64,000 bases of DNA from Pirellulimonas nuda (lineage in GTDB: Bacteria > Planctomycetota > Planctomycetia > Pirellulales > Lacipirellulaceae): positions 5,926,905 to 5,990,904 of the forward strand of contig NZ_CP036291.1 in NCBI RefSeq assembly GCF_007750855.1. Direction: 5' to 3'. The notes below the pieces were generated by a model. It searched no databases and was not told the DNA's origin. It saw only the letters and a program-made list of their open reading frames with translations. Positions 35,819 through 46,700 of this stretch are shown here, one piece after another. Position numbers and translations under genes: made by a program. Each line of letters opens with the position of its first letter. Within the stretch, counting starts at the first letter, position 1.

Positions 35819-38800
35819 ATGTCTGCAAAATCTCGCCGTGGCTGGTTTGGCCGTTCTCGTTCGTTGGACCAAAAACTAGAAGCGGGACGCAGCCGAAGGC
35901 TGCGGCACGAGCCGCTGGAAGACCGGCGGATGCTGGCGATCTTGATCGGCGGCGGGCTGGCCGGCGGGGGCGACGACCTTGAGAGCCTAAACGGCGTGGC
36001 GCCCCCAAGTGGCCAAACCATCGGCTCGGACGAGTTTGTGACGATCACCAACTTCCGCGTCAACGACGCGGACCCGATCGATACGTTCAGGTACACAGCG
36101 CCCGCCACCGGCAAGCTGATCTTCGGGGCGAACACGGGGTCCGCTTTAGCGAACCTCGCCGTGGCGGCCCTCGACAGCGCCGGGAACTCGCTGACGGGTG
36201 GCCTGCTGGCGCCCGGGAACACCGTCACCTTTCCCGTCGTTGCCGGTCGCCAGTATTTCTTTCAGGCGATGGACATTCTGCCGGCCAACGGGGAGGGTTC
36301 GCAGTACGGACTGACGATCCAAACAGTCGCCGCCCCCGTCCCGGCCAGCGTGACGCTGTCGCCCGCTTCGGACACCGGCGCCTCGAACAGCGACGGCGTC
36401 ACCTCGCTCACAACGCCGACATTCTTCATTCAAGACGACTTGGCGACGTTCCTGGCGAACTCGGGATCCAACGCCAACGTCGGGCCAATCGACCCGGCCG
36501 TCGGCGCCGCCGGCTACGACGTGCAGTTGGTCGCCACCAACTTGGCTACGGGCGTCCAGGCATTGGTCAACGCCGCCCGCGTGCCGGGAAGCGCCGTATG
36601 GACCGCGACGACGCCGGCGCTGACGCCGGGGACGTACCTGGTGGCCGCGCAAACGCTGGTAACAGACACGTTCGTTGCTGCCCCCGGTCGTATTACGGCC
36701 ACTGGACAGCTCTCAACGCCGATCTTCGTAACGATCCTCCCCGTCCCCAACGCCGGCGTCGGCACGATCGACCTGCTGGCCAGCAGCGACACCGGCGTCT
36801 TCAACAACGACAACGTCACCTCGACCCCCACGCCGGCCTTCACCGGCGTCGGGCCGGCAAACGATCGGGTGCGGGTCTTTGCCCAGGCCACCAATGCTGC
36901 CGGAGCGGCCGTTGGGGCGCCGCTGCTGGTCGCAACCGGCGTCGTGGGGAGCGACAACACAGACGGGACCCCAGGCGACGGTCAGGGGCAGTGGCAGCTC
37001 ACCACTATCCCCATCGCCAACGGGCTCTGGCTGTTCACCGCCGATTTCGAGGACGCCGCGGGGACGCTCAGCGCGATGACCCCCGTGCCGGGGCTCGGGG
37101 TCGAGATCGACACAGTGGCGCCCGGCCTGCCGCTGCTAGACCTAACCGTCGCGTCCGACACTGGCCGCAGCAACACAGACAACATCACCAATGTCACCAC
37201 GCCCGTCGTGACGCTCACGACGTTCGACCCGCCGATCCCGGCCACCAGCCGGCTGTTTACGGACAACCTGCGCTACCTGGTGTACGACCGCGTCGGGACC
37301 GCGGCCGAGGTGCTGCTGTACGACTCTTCGCTCGACCCCGCCGTTGAGCCGACCACGGCGCCCGGCGATATCTTCACGTCGCTCAACTTTGTCACCACCA
37401 CGCTGCCGGTGCTCGCCGCTGGGGACCACAACCTTAGGCTCGAAGTGGTAGACCGCGCGGGCAACATCAGCCAGTCGTTCCTGCTGCCGACGACCATCGA
37501 CACCGCGGCGCCGCCGATCAGCTTCGGTCTGGTCAACACGCCCGCACTGCCGACCACGCTCACCGACGGCCTGTTCGACGGCAGCGACACCGGCGTGCCG
37601 ACCAACGGCGCCAGCTACTCCGACCGCATCACCAGCGACACGACCCCCACCCTCTGGGGTCAGGCCGAGGCGAACGCGATCGTCTCGGTGTGGCTCGACG
37701 CGAACGGCGACGGCATCATCCAGACCACGGGCGCCACGCGCGACATCTTCCTCGGTCAAACCACCGCGTTGCCGCTGGACGGCAATCTGGCCAACCCGGT
37801 CGGCTATTGGCAGGTCTCCTCGGCGATCGACCTGAACGACCTGACGACGATCAACTCCACCGGCGGCGCGTTCGTCCGCGACGGCGCACGGCCGCTGCTT
37901 GTCACCGCGCAAGACGTCGCCGGCAACCCAGTCCCGGCCGGCGCGACGGGCGCCATCGGGGTGCCGGCGTTCGTTGCGGGGACAACCATCGACGCGCTGA
38001 CGATCTTCCTCGACACGCAGGGGCCGCAGATCACGGCCGTATCGGCCAACATGCTGCCGGCCCTGCAGGGCGGATACGACCTCTTCGACCCAAAGCCGTC
38101 GGTCAACGGCCCGACGCCGCTCGTGAATAGCATCACGATCGACTTCGCCGACCTGCCTCCGCGGGTCGACAACGCCGGCACGGCCAACGACTTCCTCTCC
38201 CCGGCGCTGGACGCCGCGATCGCCGCAACCATTGGCAACTATACGGTTGTGGGCGACCACGTAGGGCCGGTGGTCATCACAGCGGCCGCCGTAAACCAGG
38301 CCATCAAGGTCTCCGGAACGGTCACCGCACCGGCCGGGAACACCACCACGTTCACGGCCGCAGGCTTCGTGGGCGCCGCGGCTGCAAACCGCCCGGCGGT
38401 GGGCGATTTCATTGTGTTCAACAACGGCGCCAACACGATCGCGACCCGCCTTATCTCCAACTACAACGTCGCCACAGGCGCCATCACGGTCGATAACCCA
38501 TACGGCGCGGCCCCGGCGATCGGCGACGGCTTCTCGATCATCACCGCGGCGAGCATGCTCCACGCCGCCTCGATCCGCATCTTCAACCCGCCGGGGCCCC
38601 TGTCGGCCGTTCGGACCGCCGCCGGCGCCAACACGACCACCTCTTTTGGCGTCTTCGCGTCCCAGCCTGGGGGCGGTAGCATCCAAGTCCCACAAGTCGG
38701 CGACTACGTCCGCTTCAACACCGGAGCGAACGCCGGCCAGATCCGACGTGTGACGAACAACCCGGGTTTCGATGCAACCATGACGGTCGCCACGGCGTTC

Positions 38801-40630
38801 CCCTTCGTTCCGAACATCGGCGACTCCTTCACGGTCATCGCCGGCAACCTTGCGGCGAACATCAACACGGCCAGCGTAACGCTGACGTTCGCCTCGGCGC
38901 TGCCGGACGACCGCTTTACGATCACGGTGAGCGACAACCTCACCGACTCCGGGGGCAATAAGCTAGACGGCGAGTCGAATGCGGCGCAGCCGACCGACAA
39001 CCCGGTCCTCCCCTCCGGCGACGGCGTACCCGGCGGGGCGTTCGTGGGCCGGTTCACCATCGATAGCCGCCCAGAGATCGGCAGCTACGTCTCGCAGAAC
39101 ATCGCCATCGACATCAACGGCAACGGCGTGTGGGACCCCGCCGCGCCGCTCGGCGGAGACGCCTCGAACGTCGACCTGTCGTTCACGATGGACGCCTACA
39201 TCAGCGCGACGACGCCGCTGCCCGGCAATCAGAGTCCCCACGAGCTGCTGGTCGCCGGCAAGTTCACGCCGCTGGCCGGCGTGACGCCCGGCACCGGGCT
39301 GTTCGACCAGCTCGCCACTTACGGTCAGTACAACGGGCAGTGGCTGTGGTTGATCGACCTCGACAGCGACGGAGCGGTCTACGACGACTACAACCCCGTC
39401 ACGCTGACGAGCACGGCCGCCAACGTCGATCCGGACGGCGCCGACGACCTGATCGTCAATCAAGGACTCTTCCCTGGATTCTCCGCCACGGCCCGCGCGG
39501 GGGCCCTGCCGGTAGCGGGGAACTTCGACGGCAACCTCGCCAACGGCGACGAGATCGGCCTGTACTATCAGGGCGCGTGGTTCGTGGACACCACGCACAA
39601 CTACGTGCTCGACACGGTCTTTAGCACCGGGCTCTTGGGGGCGCCGATCGTCGGCGACTTCGACGGCGACGGGCTCGACGACCTCGCCGTGTTCAACAGC
39701 AACGTCTTCTCGTTTAACTTCCGCAACGACGGCTTCGCCGACGCCACCGACGCCACGCTCATCTGGGGCCTGCCCGGAGTGCTCGACCAGCCGGTCGCCG
39801 CGGACATGAACGGCGACGGCGTCGATGACATCGGTCTGTGGGTCCCGCGCAACTCGGCCGCCACGGCGCCGCGCGTGACCGAGTGGTACTTCTTGGTGTC
39901 GACCACGGGCGCCCCCGGCGCCGGCAGCCTCGCGGCGCTCAACCACCCGTTCTCGCCGCCGCCGTTCGGGACCGACCTCTACTACGAGTTCGGCGACGAC
40001 AGGGCGCTGCCGATCGTCGGCAACTTCGACCCGCCGATCGCCGCGGGCGCCGTGCAGCAGCAGTTCGCCGAGATGCCGGGCGACTACGACGGCAGCGGCT
40101 TGGTCGATGAAGCGGACCGGCTGATGTGGCGCCAGTACTTCGGCACCACCAACCCGCAAGCCGATGGCAACGGCGACGGCGTTGTCGACCTGTCCGACTA
40201 CACCGTGTGGCGCGACCACTTGGGGATGTCGGCCCCGCTGCTGGCGGGCCCCGCCTCGGCGGTTTCCGCGGCGTTTGAGGTCCCAGGCATGGTCGCGGAC
40301 CTCGCGGCCGGCCCGGGCGTTGCGGGATCGGGCGTTGCGGCGCCAAGCCTGGCAGAAGCCAGCACGCCGACGCCCCTGTTCTGGGTGACCCCGACAGGCA
40401 GGACGACGGGCGGGACGACGGGCGGGACCGCGGTGATCGACGAGGCCATCGCCGGCGCCTTCAGCGACTCCGACGACGCCCTGCTGTTGGCCCTCGCCAC
40501 GGCCCAGCCAGAGCGGCTGGACAGCGGTTACTCGGCTGTCCACACGGCTTACGACGGGTACGGCGACTCCGACGACGAGTCGGAGGAAGCCCTGGCGCTG
40601 GCCGGGGGCGCCGTCGGCGCCTGGGAGTAA
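35819..40630 (+). CDS. Giant surface protein: LEDRRML start, Ig-like, FG-GAP-like, dockerin
   Basis: The product has 1603 residues. The basic N-terminus with EPLEDRRML at 31-39 is the planctomycete extracellular-protein signature. Bacterial Ig-like repeats with the motif SDTGxxNxDxxT start near residues 180, 320, 440 and 590. Residues about 680-1200 form a module with YDLFDPKPS and GPTPL motifs shared with the next gene. FG-GAP/VCBS-like calcium blades follow (VAGNFDGNLANGDEIGLY near 1232, IVGDFDGDGLDDLAVF near 1276, VAADMNGDGVDDIGLW near 1325), then a type I dockerin pair (about 1421-1470, DYDGSGLVDEAD and DGNGDGVVDLSD). The last 130 residues are a Pro/Ala/acidic low-complexity tail. It is probably exported; ligand and anchoring are unknown. 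Confidence 0.88.
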   Translation: MSAKSRRGWFGRSRSLDQKLEAGRSRRLRHEPLEDRRMLAILIGGGLAGGGDDLESLNGVAPPSGQTIGSDEFVTITNFRVNDADPIDTFRYTAPATGKLIFGANTGSALANLAVAALDSAGNSLTGGLLAPGNTVTFPVVAGRQYFFQAMDILPANGEGSQYGLTIQTVAAPVPASVTLSPASDTGASNSDGVTSLTTPTFFIQDDLATFLANSGSNANVGPIDPAVGAAGYDVQLVATNLATGVQALVNAARVPGSAVWTATTPALTPGTYLVAAQTLVTDTFVAAPGRITATGQLSTPIFVTILPVPNAGVGTIDLLASSDTGVFNNDNVTSTPTPAFTGVGPANDRVRVFAQATNAAGAAVGAPLLVATGVVGSDNTDGTPGDGQGQWQLTTIPIANGLWLFTADFEDAAGTLSAMTPVPGLGVEIDTVAPGLPLLDLTVASDTGRSNTDNITNVTTPVVTLTTFDPPIPATSRLFTDNLRYLVYDRVGTAAEVLLYDSSLDPAVEPTTAPGDIFTSLNFVTTTLPVLAAGDHNLRLEVVDRAGNISQSFLLPTTIDTAAPPISFGLVNTPALPTTLTDGLFDGSDTGVPTNGASYSDRITSDTTPTLWGQAEANAIVSVWLDANGDGIIQTTGATRDIFLGQTTALPLDGNLANPVGYWQVSSAIDLNDLTTINSTGGAFVRDGARPLLVTAQDVAGNPVPAGATGAIGVPAFVAGTTIDALTIFLDTQGPQITAVSANMLPALQGGYDLFDPKPSVNGPTPLVNSITIDFADLPPRVDNAGTANDFLSPALDAAIAATIGNYTVVGDHVGPVVITAAAVNQAIKVSGTVTAPAGNTTTFTAAGFVGAAAANRPAVGDFIVFNNGANTIATRLISNYNVATGAITVDNPYGAAPAIGDGFSIITAASMLHAASIRIFNPPGPLSAVRTAAGANTTTSFGVFASQPGGGSIQVPQVGDYVRFNTGANAGQIRRVTNNPGFDATMTVATAFPFVPNIGDSFTVIAGNLAANINTASVTLTFASALPDDRFTITVSDNLTDSGGNKLDGESNAAQPTDNPVLPSGDGVPGGAFVGRFTIDSRPEIGSYVSQNIAIDINGNGVWDPAAPLGGDASNVDLSFTMDAYISATTPLPGNQSPHELLVAGKFTPLAGVTPGTGLFDQLATYGQYNGQWLWLIDLDSDGAVYDDYNPVTLTSTAANVDPDGADDLIVNQGLFPGFSATARAGALPVAGNFDGNLANGDEIGLYYQGAWFVDTTHNYVLDTVFSTGLLGAPIVGDFDGDGLDDLAVFNSNVFSFNFRNDGFADATDATLIWGLPGVLDQPVAADMNGDGVDDIGLWVPRNSAATAPRVTEWYFLVSTTGAPGAGSLAALNHPFSPPPFGTDLYYEFGDDRALPIVGNFDPPIAAGAVQQQFAEMPGDYDGSGLVDEADRLMWRQYFGTTNPQADGNGDGVVDLSDYTVWRDHLGMSAPLLAGPASAVSAAFEVPGMVADLAAGPGVAGSGVAAPSLAEASTPTPLFWVTPTGRTTGGTTGGTAVIDEAIAGAFSDSDDALLLALATAQPERLDSGYSAVHTAYDGYGDSDDESEEALALAGGAVGAWE

Positions 40631-40671
40631 GTTGCGGGACCGCTGCAATTTCGGCTATTTTGGCTGATTTA

Positions 40672-40701
40672 TTGCTAGGCGCGCGGCGCCCTGCTTATAG
40701 T
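40672..40701 (+). promoter_or_regulatory. Candidate sigma-70 promoter of the second giant gene
   Basis: TTGCTA (40672-40677) and TATAGT (40696-40701) have an 18-base spacer, the same length as for the first giant gene. The predicted leader is about 80 bases. It suggests that the second gene is transcribed independently. Confidence 0.6.
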
Positions 40702-40743
40702 CGGTCTTCGGCGCGCCCCCGGCGTCGCCCGTTCGACCTGCCT

Positions 40744-40787
40744 GCGCCCACGGATGGGTTCTGCCCCCCTGTCTGTAAGACGTAGCC
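40744..40787 (+). promoter_or_regulatory. Conserved leader block of the second giant gene
   Basis: GCGCCCACGGATGGG begins 44 bases before the ATG and differs from the first copy at a single base. GTCTGTAAGAC, a perfect 4-bp stem with loop GTA, follows 7-17 bases before the start, in the place of the CTC CGT GAG hairpin of the first gene. Confidence 0.5.
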
Positions 40788-43700
40788 ATGGCTTCTCGTA
40801 CCCCGCGTAGAGGTTTGTTCAGCCGCTCAGGCGCCGTCGACCGCGTGCTGGGCGCGGGCCGCGGCCGGCGGCTGCGAGCAGAGCAGCTCGAGGACCGCCG
40901 AATGCTGGCGACCTTCACGGTCACCACCAACGCCGACGCCGGCGTGGGCTCGTTGCGCGAAGCCATCACCCTGGCCAACGCGGACGCCACGCCAGACGAC
41001 ATCCAGTTCGCGATCGTCGGGGGCGACCTCACCATCACCCCGGCGTCGACGCTCCCGGCTATCACCGAAACGCTTGCCATCAACGGCGCGACGCAACCGG
41101 GCGTGCGGATCGACGGCGCCACGGTCCTCGGCAGCGGCCTCCAGATCAGCGGCGCGGGCGCCAACGGCAGCATCGTGCGCGGGCTGTCGATCACCCGTTT
41201 CAGCGACGGCGTAACGATCGTTGACTCCGACAGCAACACGATCGCCGGCAACTTCATCGGGACCGACGCTGCAAGCACGCCGGGCCTGGGCAACGCGATC
41301 GCCGTGAACATCTCCGGCGACAGCGACAACAACACGATCGGCGGCGCGACCCTATCGGATCGAAACATCCTGTCGGGCAACTCGCTGCACGGCGTCATGG
41401 TGATGGGCGCCGCCGCGTCTGGCAATAGGATCGTCGGCAACCTGATCGGCACGAACGCGGCCGGCGACGCGGCGCTGCCGAACAGCGGCAACGGCGTGAT
41501 GATCGACGGCTCGCCGTCGAACACCGTCGGCGGCGCGGCCGCGGGCGAGCGGAACGTGATCTCGGGCAACACGCAAACCGGCGTCGGCATCGAGAACGAG
41601 GCCGCCGACGGCAACACGGTTTTCGGCAACCTGATCGGCCTGAACGCGGCGGGCACGGCCGCGCTGGCAAACGGCTTCGACGGCGTGCTGGTCAACAGCG
41701 GCGCAGACGACAACCAGATCGGGGGCGCCGCCGCGGGCCAGGGGAACGTGATCTCCGGCAACGGAATGAACGGCGTTGAGATGAACGACGCCGCCTCAAC
41801 CGGCAACACGGTGCGCGGCAACCGCATCGGGGTCGCCGCCACGACCGACGCCCCCCTGCCCAACACAGGCGCAGGCGTCTTGGTCACAGACGCGGTTGGC
41901 AATCCGATCGGCGGCGCCGCGGCGGGCGAGGCGAACGTGATCGCCTTCAACACCGGCGGCGGCGTCGACGTGGCGGGCGCGGCCACGGGCGCCAGCATCC
42001 GCGGCAACTCCTTCTTCGGCAACGTCGGCCTGGCGATCGACCTGGGCGACGACGGCGTCACCGCGAACGACGCCGCCGACCCCGACACGGGCCCCAACAA
42101 CCTGCAGAACACGCCGGCGTTCTTCGGCGCCGCTACGATCGACGCCGGGATGGTTACGCTGAGCTACGCGGTCGACTCCGTGGCGCCCAACGCCGCGTTC
42201 CCGCTCGCCGTGGAGGTGTTTTTAGCCGACGCGGACCAACAGGAAGGGCAGTCGCTGGTCACCAGCGACGTGTACGCCGCGCCGGGCAGTAAGACCATAA
42301 CCTTCCCGGCGCCCGCCGGCCTTGTCGCGGGATCGTGGCTCGTCGCGACGGCGACCGACGCCGGGGGCAACACCTCAGAGTTCTCGTCGCCGGTGGAAGT
42401 CATGGCTGTCGGCGCCGGGGCCGGCGACGTGTTCATTAGCCCCACCACCGGGCTGCTCACGGTCATGGACCGCTCGGGCCTGTCCGGGGGGAGCGCTGCC
42501 CAGGGCAACAACAGCGTCACGCTGACCATCGCGACCCGCGACGTCGGGGCCGGCCCCCAGAGCGGGCTGCTGTTTACCGATCCGGCCGGGCTGAACGCGG
42601 TGGGTCCAGGGGTCTTCCAGCTCAGCGCGTCGCAGGTCTTTGTGACAGACGCTTCGATCACCCCGTCGATCCGTATCGAGCTGCAAGGCGGCGACGACAC
42701 CCTCACGGTCGATGTCAACGGCACGGCGTTGATACCGACCCCGATCTTCTTCGACGGCGGCGACGGGTCGGACACGCTCCTTGTTATGGGCGCGTCGACC
42801 CAAACAGTCGAAACGGCGGCCTACACCCCGGGCCTCCAACCGGACGAGGGGCGGCTGGCCTACGACACGGACGACGTCGGAACGGCGCCGAACATGGTGA
42901 TCGACTTCGACAACCTCGAGCCGGTGATCGACCTGGTGGTCGCGGATGTGCTTACCGTCAACGGCACCAACGCGAACAACGCCATCACCTACCGCCGCGG
43001 CTCGGCCGACGACCGCGGGCTGGTGGGGATCGATGGGTTCGAGACGATCGAGTTCGCGAGCAAGACGCAGCTCGTGCTGAACGGCTTGGCGGGTGACGAC
43101 ACGATCGTCGCCAACAACGCCAACATCCCGGCCGGGATGACGCTCCTTGGGGTCCTCGGGGGCGACGGCAACGACACGATCCGCTTCGAGAGCCTGCCAG
43201 ACGCTTCGGCGACGACCTTCATTGGCGTAGACGGCGCCGATGGCGAGGGCGGGAACGACATCCTCGACGGCAGCGGCATCACGGTGGCCACCCCCCTCGC
43301 CCTGCTGGGTGGGGCCGGCAACGACACGCTCACCGGGGGCGCCGGCGACGACGTGCTGTTGGGCGGAGCGGGCGACGACACGCTGGTCGACAGCCCCGGC
43401 GCCGACACCTACGACGGCGGCGCCGGCGAGGACACGCTGGCGATCCGCGGCACGACCGCCGCCAATGTGGTCGATGTCACCCAGCTAGTCGCCAGCGCGG
43501 CAGCCGGGAGCCCCTATCAGTTGAGCGTTCAGAACGGGCCTCTGGCGGCGCCCCCCGCTGCGACGACCAAGAACATCGTCTCGATCAACCCCGCCCAGTC
43601 CCCCGCTAACGCGGCGAACTTCCCCACGATCGAGCGCATCCTCGTCGAGACATTCGCGGGCGACGACATCATCCGCGTCGCGCACGCCGACGAGTACGAC

Positions 43701-46700
43701 GACGGGAACGCCCTCAACGGCGTCGCCGCCCAGACCATCGCGTACGAAGTCGACGCCGGCCCCCCCAACGCCAGCGACCGGCTGCTGGTTCAGGACTTGG
43801 GCCCCGGCAATCTGGTGATCCAACGCATCGGCGCCGACCAGCGGAGCGGCTCGGTCACGGTTGGCGCCATGGCGCCCGTCACCTACTCGAACGCCGAGTT
43901 CGTCGATATCACCCCGCTTGATCCGCTCACCGGCGCCACGGGCGCCGGCGGCATGGGCCGCTTGGTTGTTTTCAAGAACGATCCCTTCGAAGCAAACAAC
44001 ACGTTCGCCAACGCCCCGTTCCTGGGGGCCGGGCCGACGATCAATGTCGATCCGACAATCGACCCGGGCGGACTTGTGGCGCCGTTCCCTGTACCCGGCG
44101 ACGCCGACTTCTTTCAGTTCGTGGCCCAGGAGACCGGCACACTCGATTTCCAGCTCTACTTTCGTCCGATCACCGACGCCGACGTAGGCGTGGCTGGCGA
44201 CGGCCGGACCGGCCTGCCCGGCGACGGCGAACTCACCGCCACGTTCTTCGACAACGACGCCAACCCGGTCGCGGGCATCGGCGGCTCCGGCGCGCAGAAC
44301 ATCACCGACGCGTCGGGCGCCAAGATCGGCGAACGGATCACCATCCCCGTCGTCCGCAACCAGACCTACTATGTCCGCATCCAGGGGGACACCGCCGATG
44401 CGATCAACGTCTACAACTTCACCGCCATCACCACCGCGGCCCCCATCCCCGAGCTGGTTGACCTACAGACCGGCAGCGATAGCGGCCGCAACAACGCCGA
44501 CGACATCACCAACGACACGACGCCCACGTTCACTATCATCCTGGACGACGACCGCATCGACGAGTTCGCCAATCTCGACCTCGCGCCAGACTCTAGCGAC
44601 GACAACGCCCAGACGGTCGGCTTCGACTACGGGGTCGAGGTGTTCAACAACGCGGTATCGATCGGTTTCGCGTTCTACACCGGAACGGGCAACACCTGGG
44701 AGTTCACCGCCGCGGCAGGCGACCTTGTCGAAGGAGAGGGCAACCACATCTCCGCCGCGGTGTGGATCCGCGACCAAGCCACCCCCGCGACCATCGGCCG
44801 CTACGCCATGTCGCCGTCGCTGCGGGTGACGCTCGACACGATGGCGCCCGGGGTTATCTTTGGCGACGCCCTGGGCGACTTCGATGGCCTGGACGACGCC
44901 AGCGACTCCGGCGTCAACGCGTCGCCGGCGACCTTCTCCGACCGCATTACCCGCGTCACCACGCCCACATTCACCGGGACCGGCGCGCAAGGATCAGACG
45001 TGGGTCTGATTTGGGACGTCGATTCTGACGGCTTCTTTACCGCAGGAACCGACCTGTTGGTCGGGACCGCAAGCATCCCCACGGCCGACTCCAACACCGG
45101 CTCCACCCTTTTGTGGCGTATCGCCACGTCCGTCAATCTGAACGACCCCGCGTTCACCGCCATGCGTGACGGCGTTCGGCAGCTCTTGGTGATCGCGGCC
45201 GATGCGGCCGGGAACATGAATCTGCCCAGCGACGGCTTCTCGGACGCCGGACAGGTGCTGCAGATCTTCATCGACACCCAGGGCCCGCAGGTCGACGGCA
45301 TCGGGGTAAACGGCCTGCCGATTAGCGGCGACGGCTCGTTCGACCTGTTCGACCCCAAGCCGACTCAAACCGGCCCCACTCCGCTGGCGACCAGCCTCTC
45401 GATCTTCTTCACCGACCCACCGACCCGGGTCGATCAGGCCGGCACGGTGAACGACTTCATCTACCCGGCGCTCGACCCGGTCGAAGCGGCGAAGGTAAGC
45501 AACTACCTGCTGGTTGGCGACGCTACGGGTCCCGTGGCGATCAGCTCGGTCACGGTCGACCAGGCGGTCAAGCTCTCGGAGACCGTCACCGCGGTGGCGG
45601 ACAACACCAACTTCACCGCCGCGGGGCTTGTGGGCGCCGCGGTCGTGCCGGCGGTCGGCGACTTCATCACCTTTAACAACGGCCCCAACGCGGGGGTCAT
45701 CCAGCGCGTCGCGGCCTTCAATCCGGCGACGGGCGACATCCAGCTCGACCAGGACAGCACCATCGCGCCCGCCGTGGGCGACGGCTTCTCGGTGATCACT
45801 GCCGCGAGCCTGGCGCACGCCGGCGTGGCGGTGCCGAACCTGCCGGGCGAGGCCCTGGTGACCTCGGCGGCAAGCGCCTCGGTGTTCACGGCCGCGGGGA
45901 TGATCCCCGCGGGGGGCAACCAGCCCGCCATCGGCGACTACCTGCGGTTCAGCAACGGCCCCAACCAGGGGCAGGTCCGCCGCGTCACGGCCTTCAACGC
46001 CGCGACAGGCGAGATCACCGTTGACTCGGCGTTCTCCAGCGCTCCGGGCGTCGGCGACGCCTTCTCGCTCCTGTTCAGCGCCAACCTGAACACGGCGACC
46101 GTGACGCTGAACTTCGCCGCGCCGCTGCCGGACGACCGCTTTACGCTGACGGTGAGCCCCACGGTGAGCGACCCCGCCGGCAACCCGGTTGAAGACCTCT
46201 TCGGCGGCCTGTTCGCCGGGGCCAACTTCGTCATGGACAGCCTGCCGGAGATCGGCGCCTTCGTCGCCCAGAACATCGCCATCGACATCAACGGAAACGG
46301 CCTGTGGGACGTGCAGCAACAGCAGTTCCCGGGCGGGGGGACCAACGTCGACCTCTCGTTCACGCTGCCGGTCACCGGCGCCGGCGGCGCCATCGGGCTG
46401 GGGGGCTACAACGTTCACGACCTAGCCTTCGCCGGCAAGTTTGGCCTGCCAAGCAACGCGGTCCCCAACGCCTCGTTGGGCTTCGATGGCCTGGCCGCGT
46501 TCGGCTACTCGGCGGAGCTGAACGCCTACCGCTGGCTCGTGGACCGCGACTTCGACGGCGTCGTGAACCCCACGGGCGCCGATTTGCTGACCGTCCAGCC
46601 GCTGATCGCGGGCTTCAACGTCGCGGGCGCCATCCCCATCGCCGGCAACTTCGACGGCAACGCCGCCAACGGCGACGAGATCGGCCTGTACTACGCCGGC

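Noticed and set aside
36146-38695. Long minus-strand frames under the first giant gene
   Set aside because: They are shadows of GC-rich coding sequence; the plus frame has ordered domains from end to end.
43304-43384. Regularly spaced GGxGxD repeats that might suggest a DNA repeat array
   Set aside because: They are RTX-type nonapeptides within an open reading frame; the DNA period is that of the protein repeat and there are no CRISPR-like spacers.
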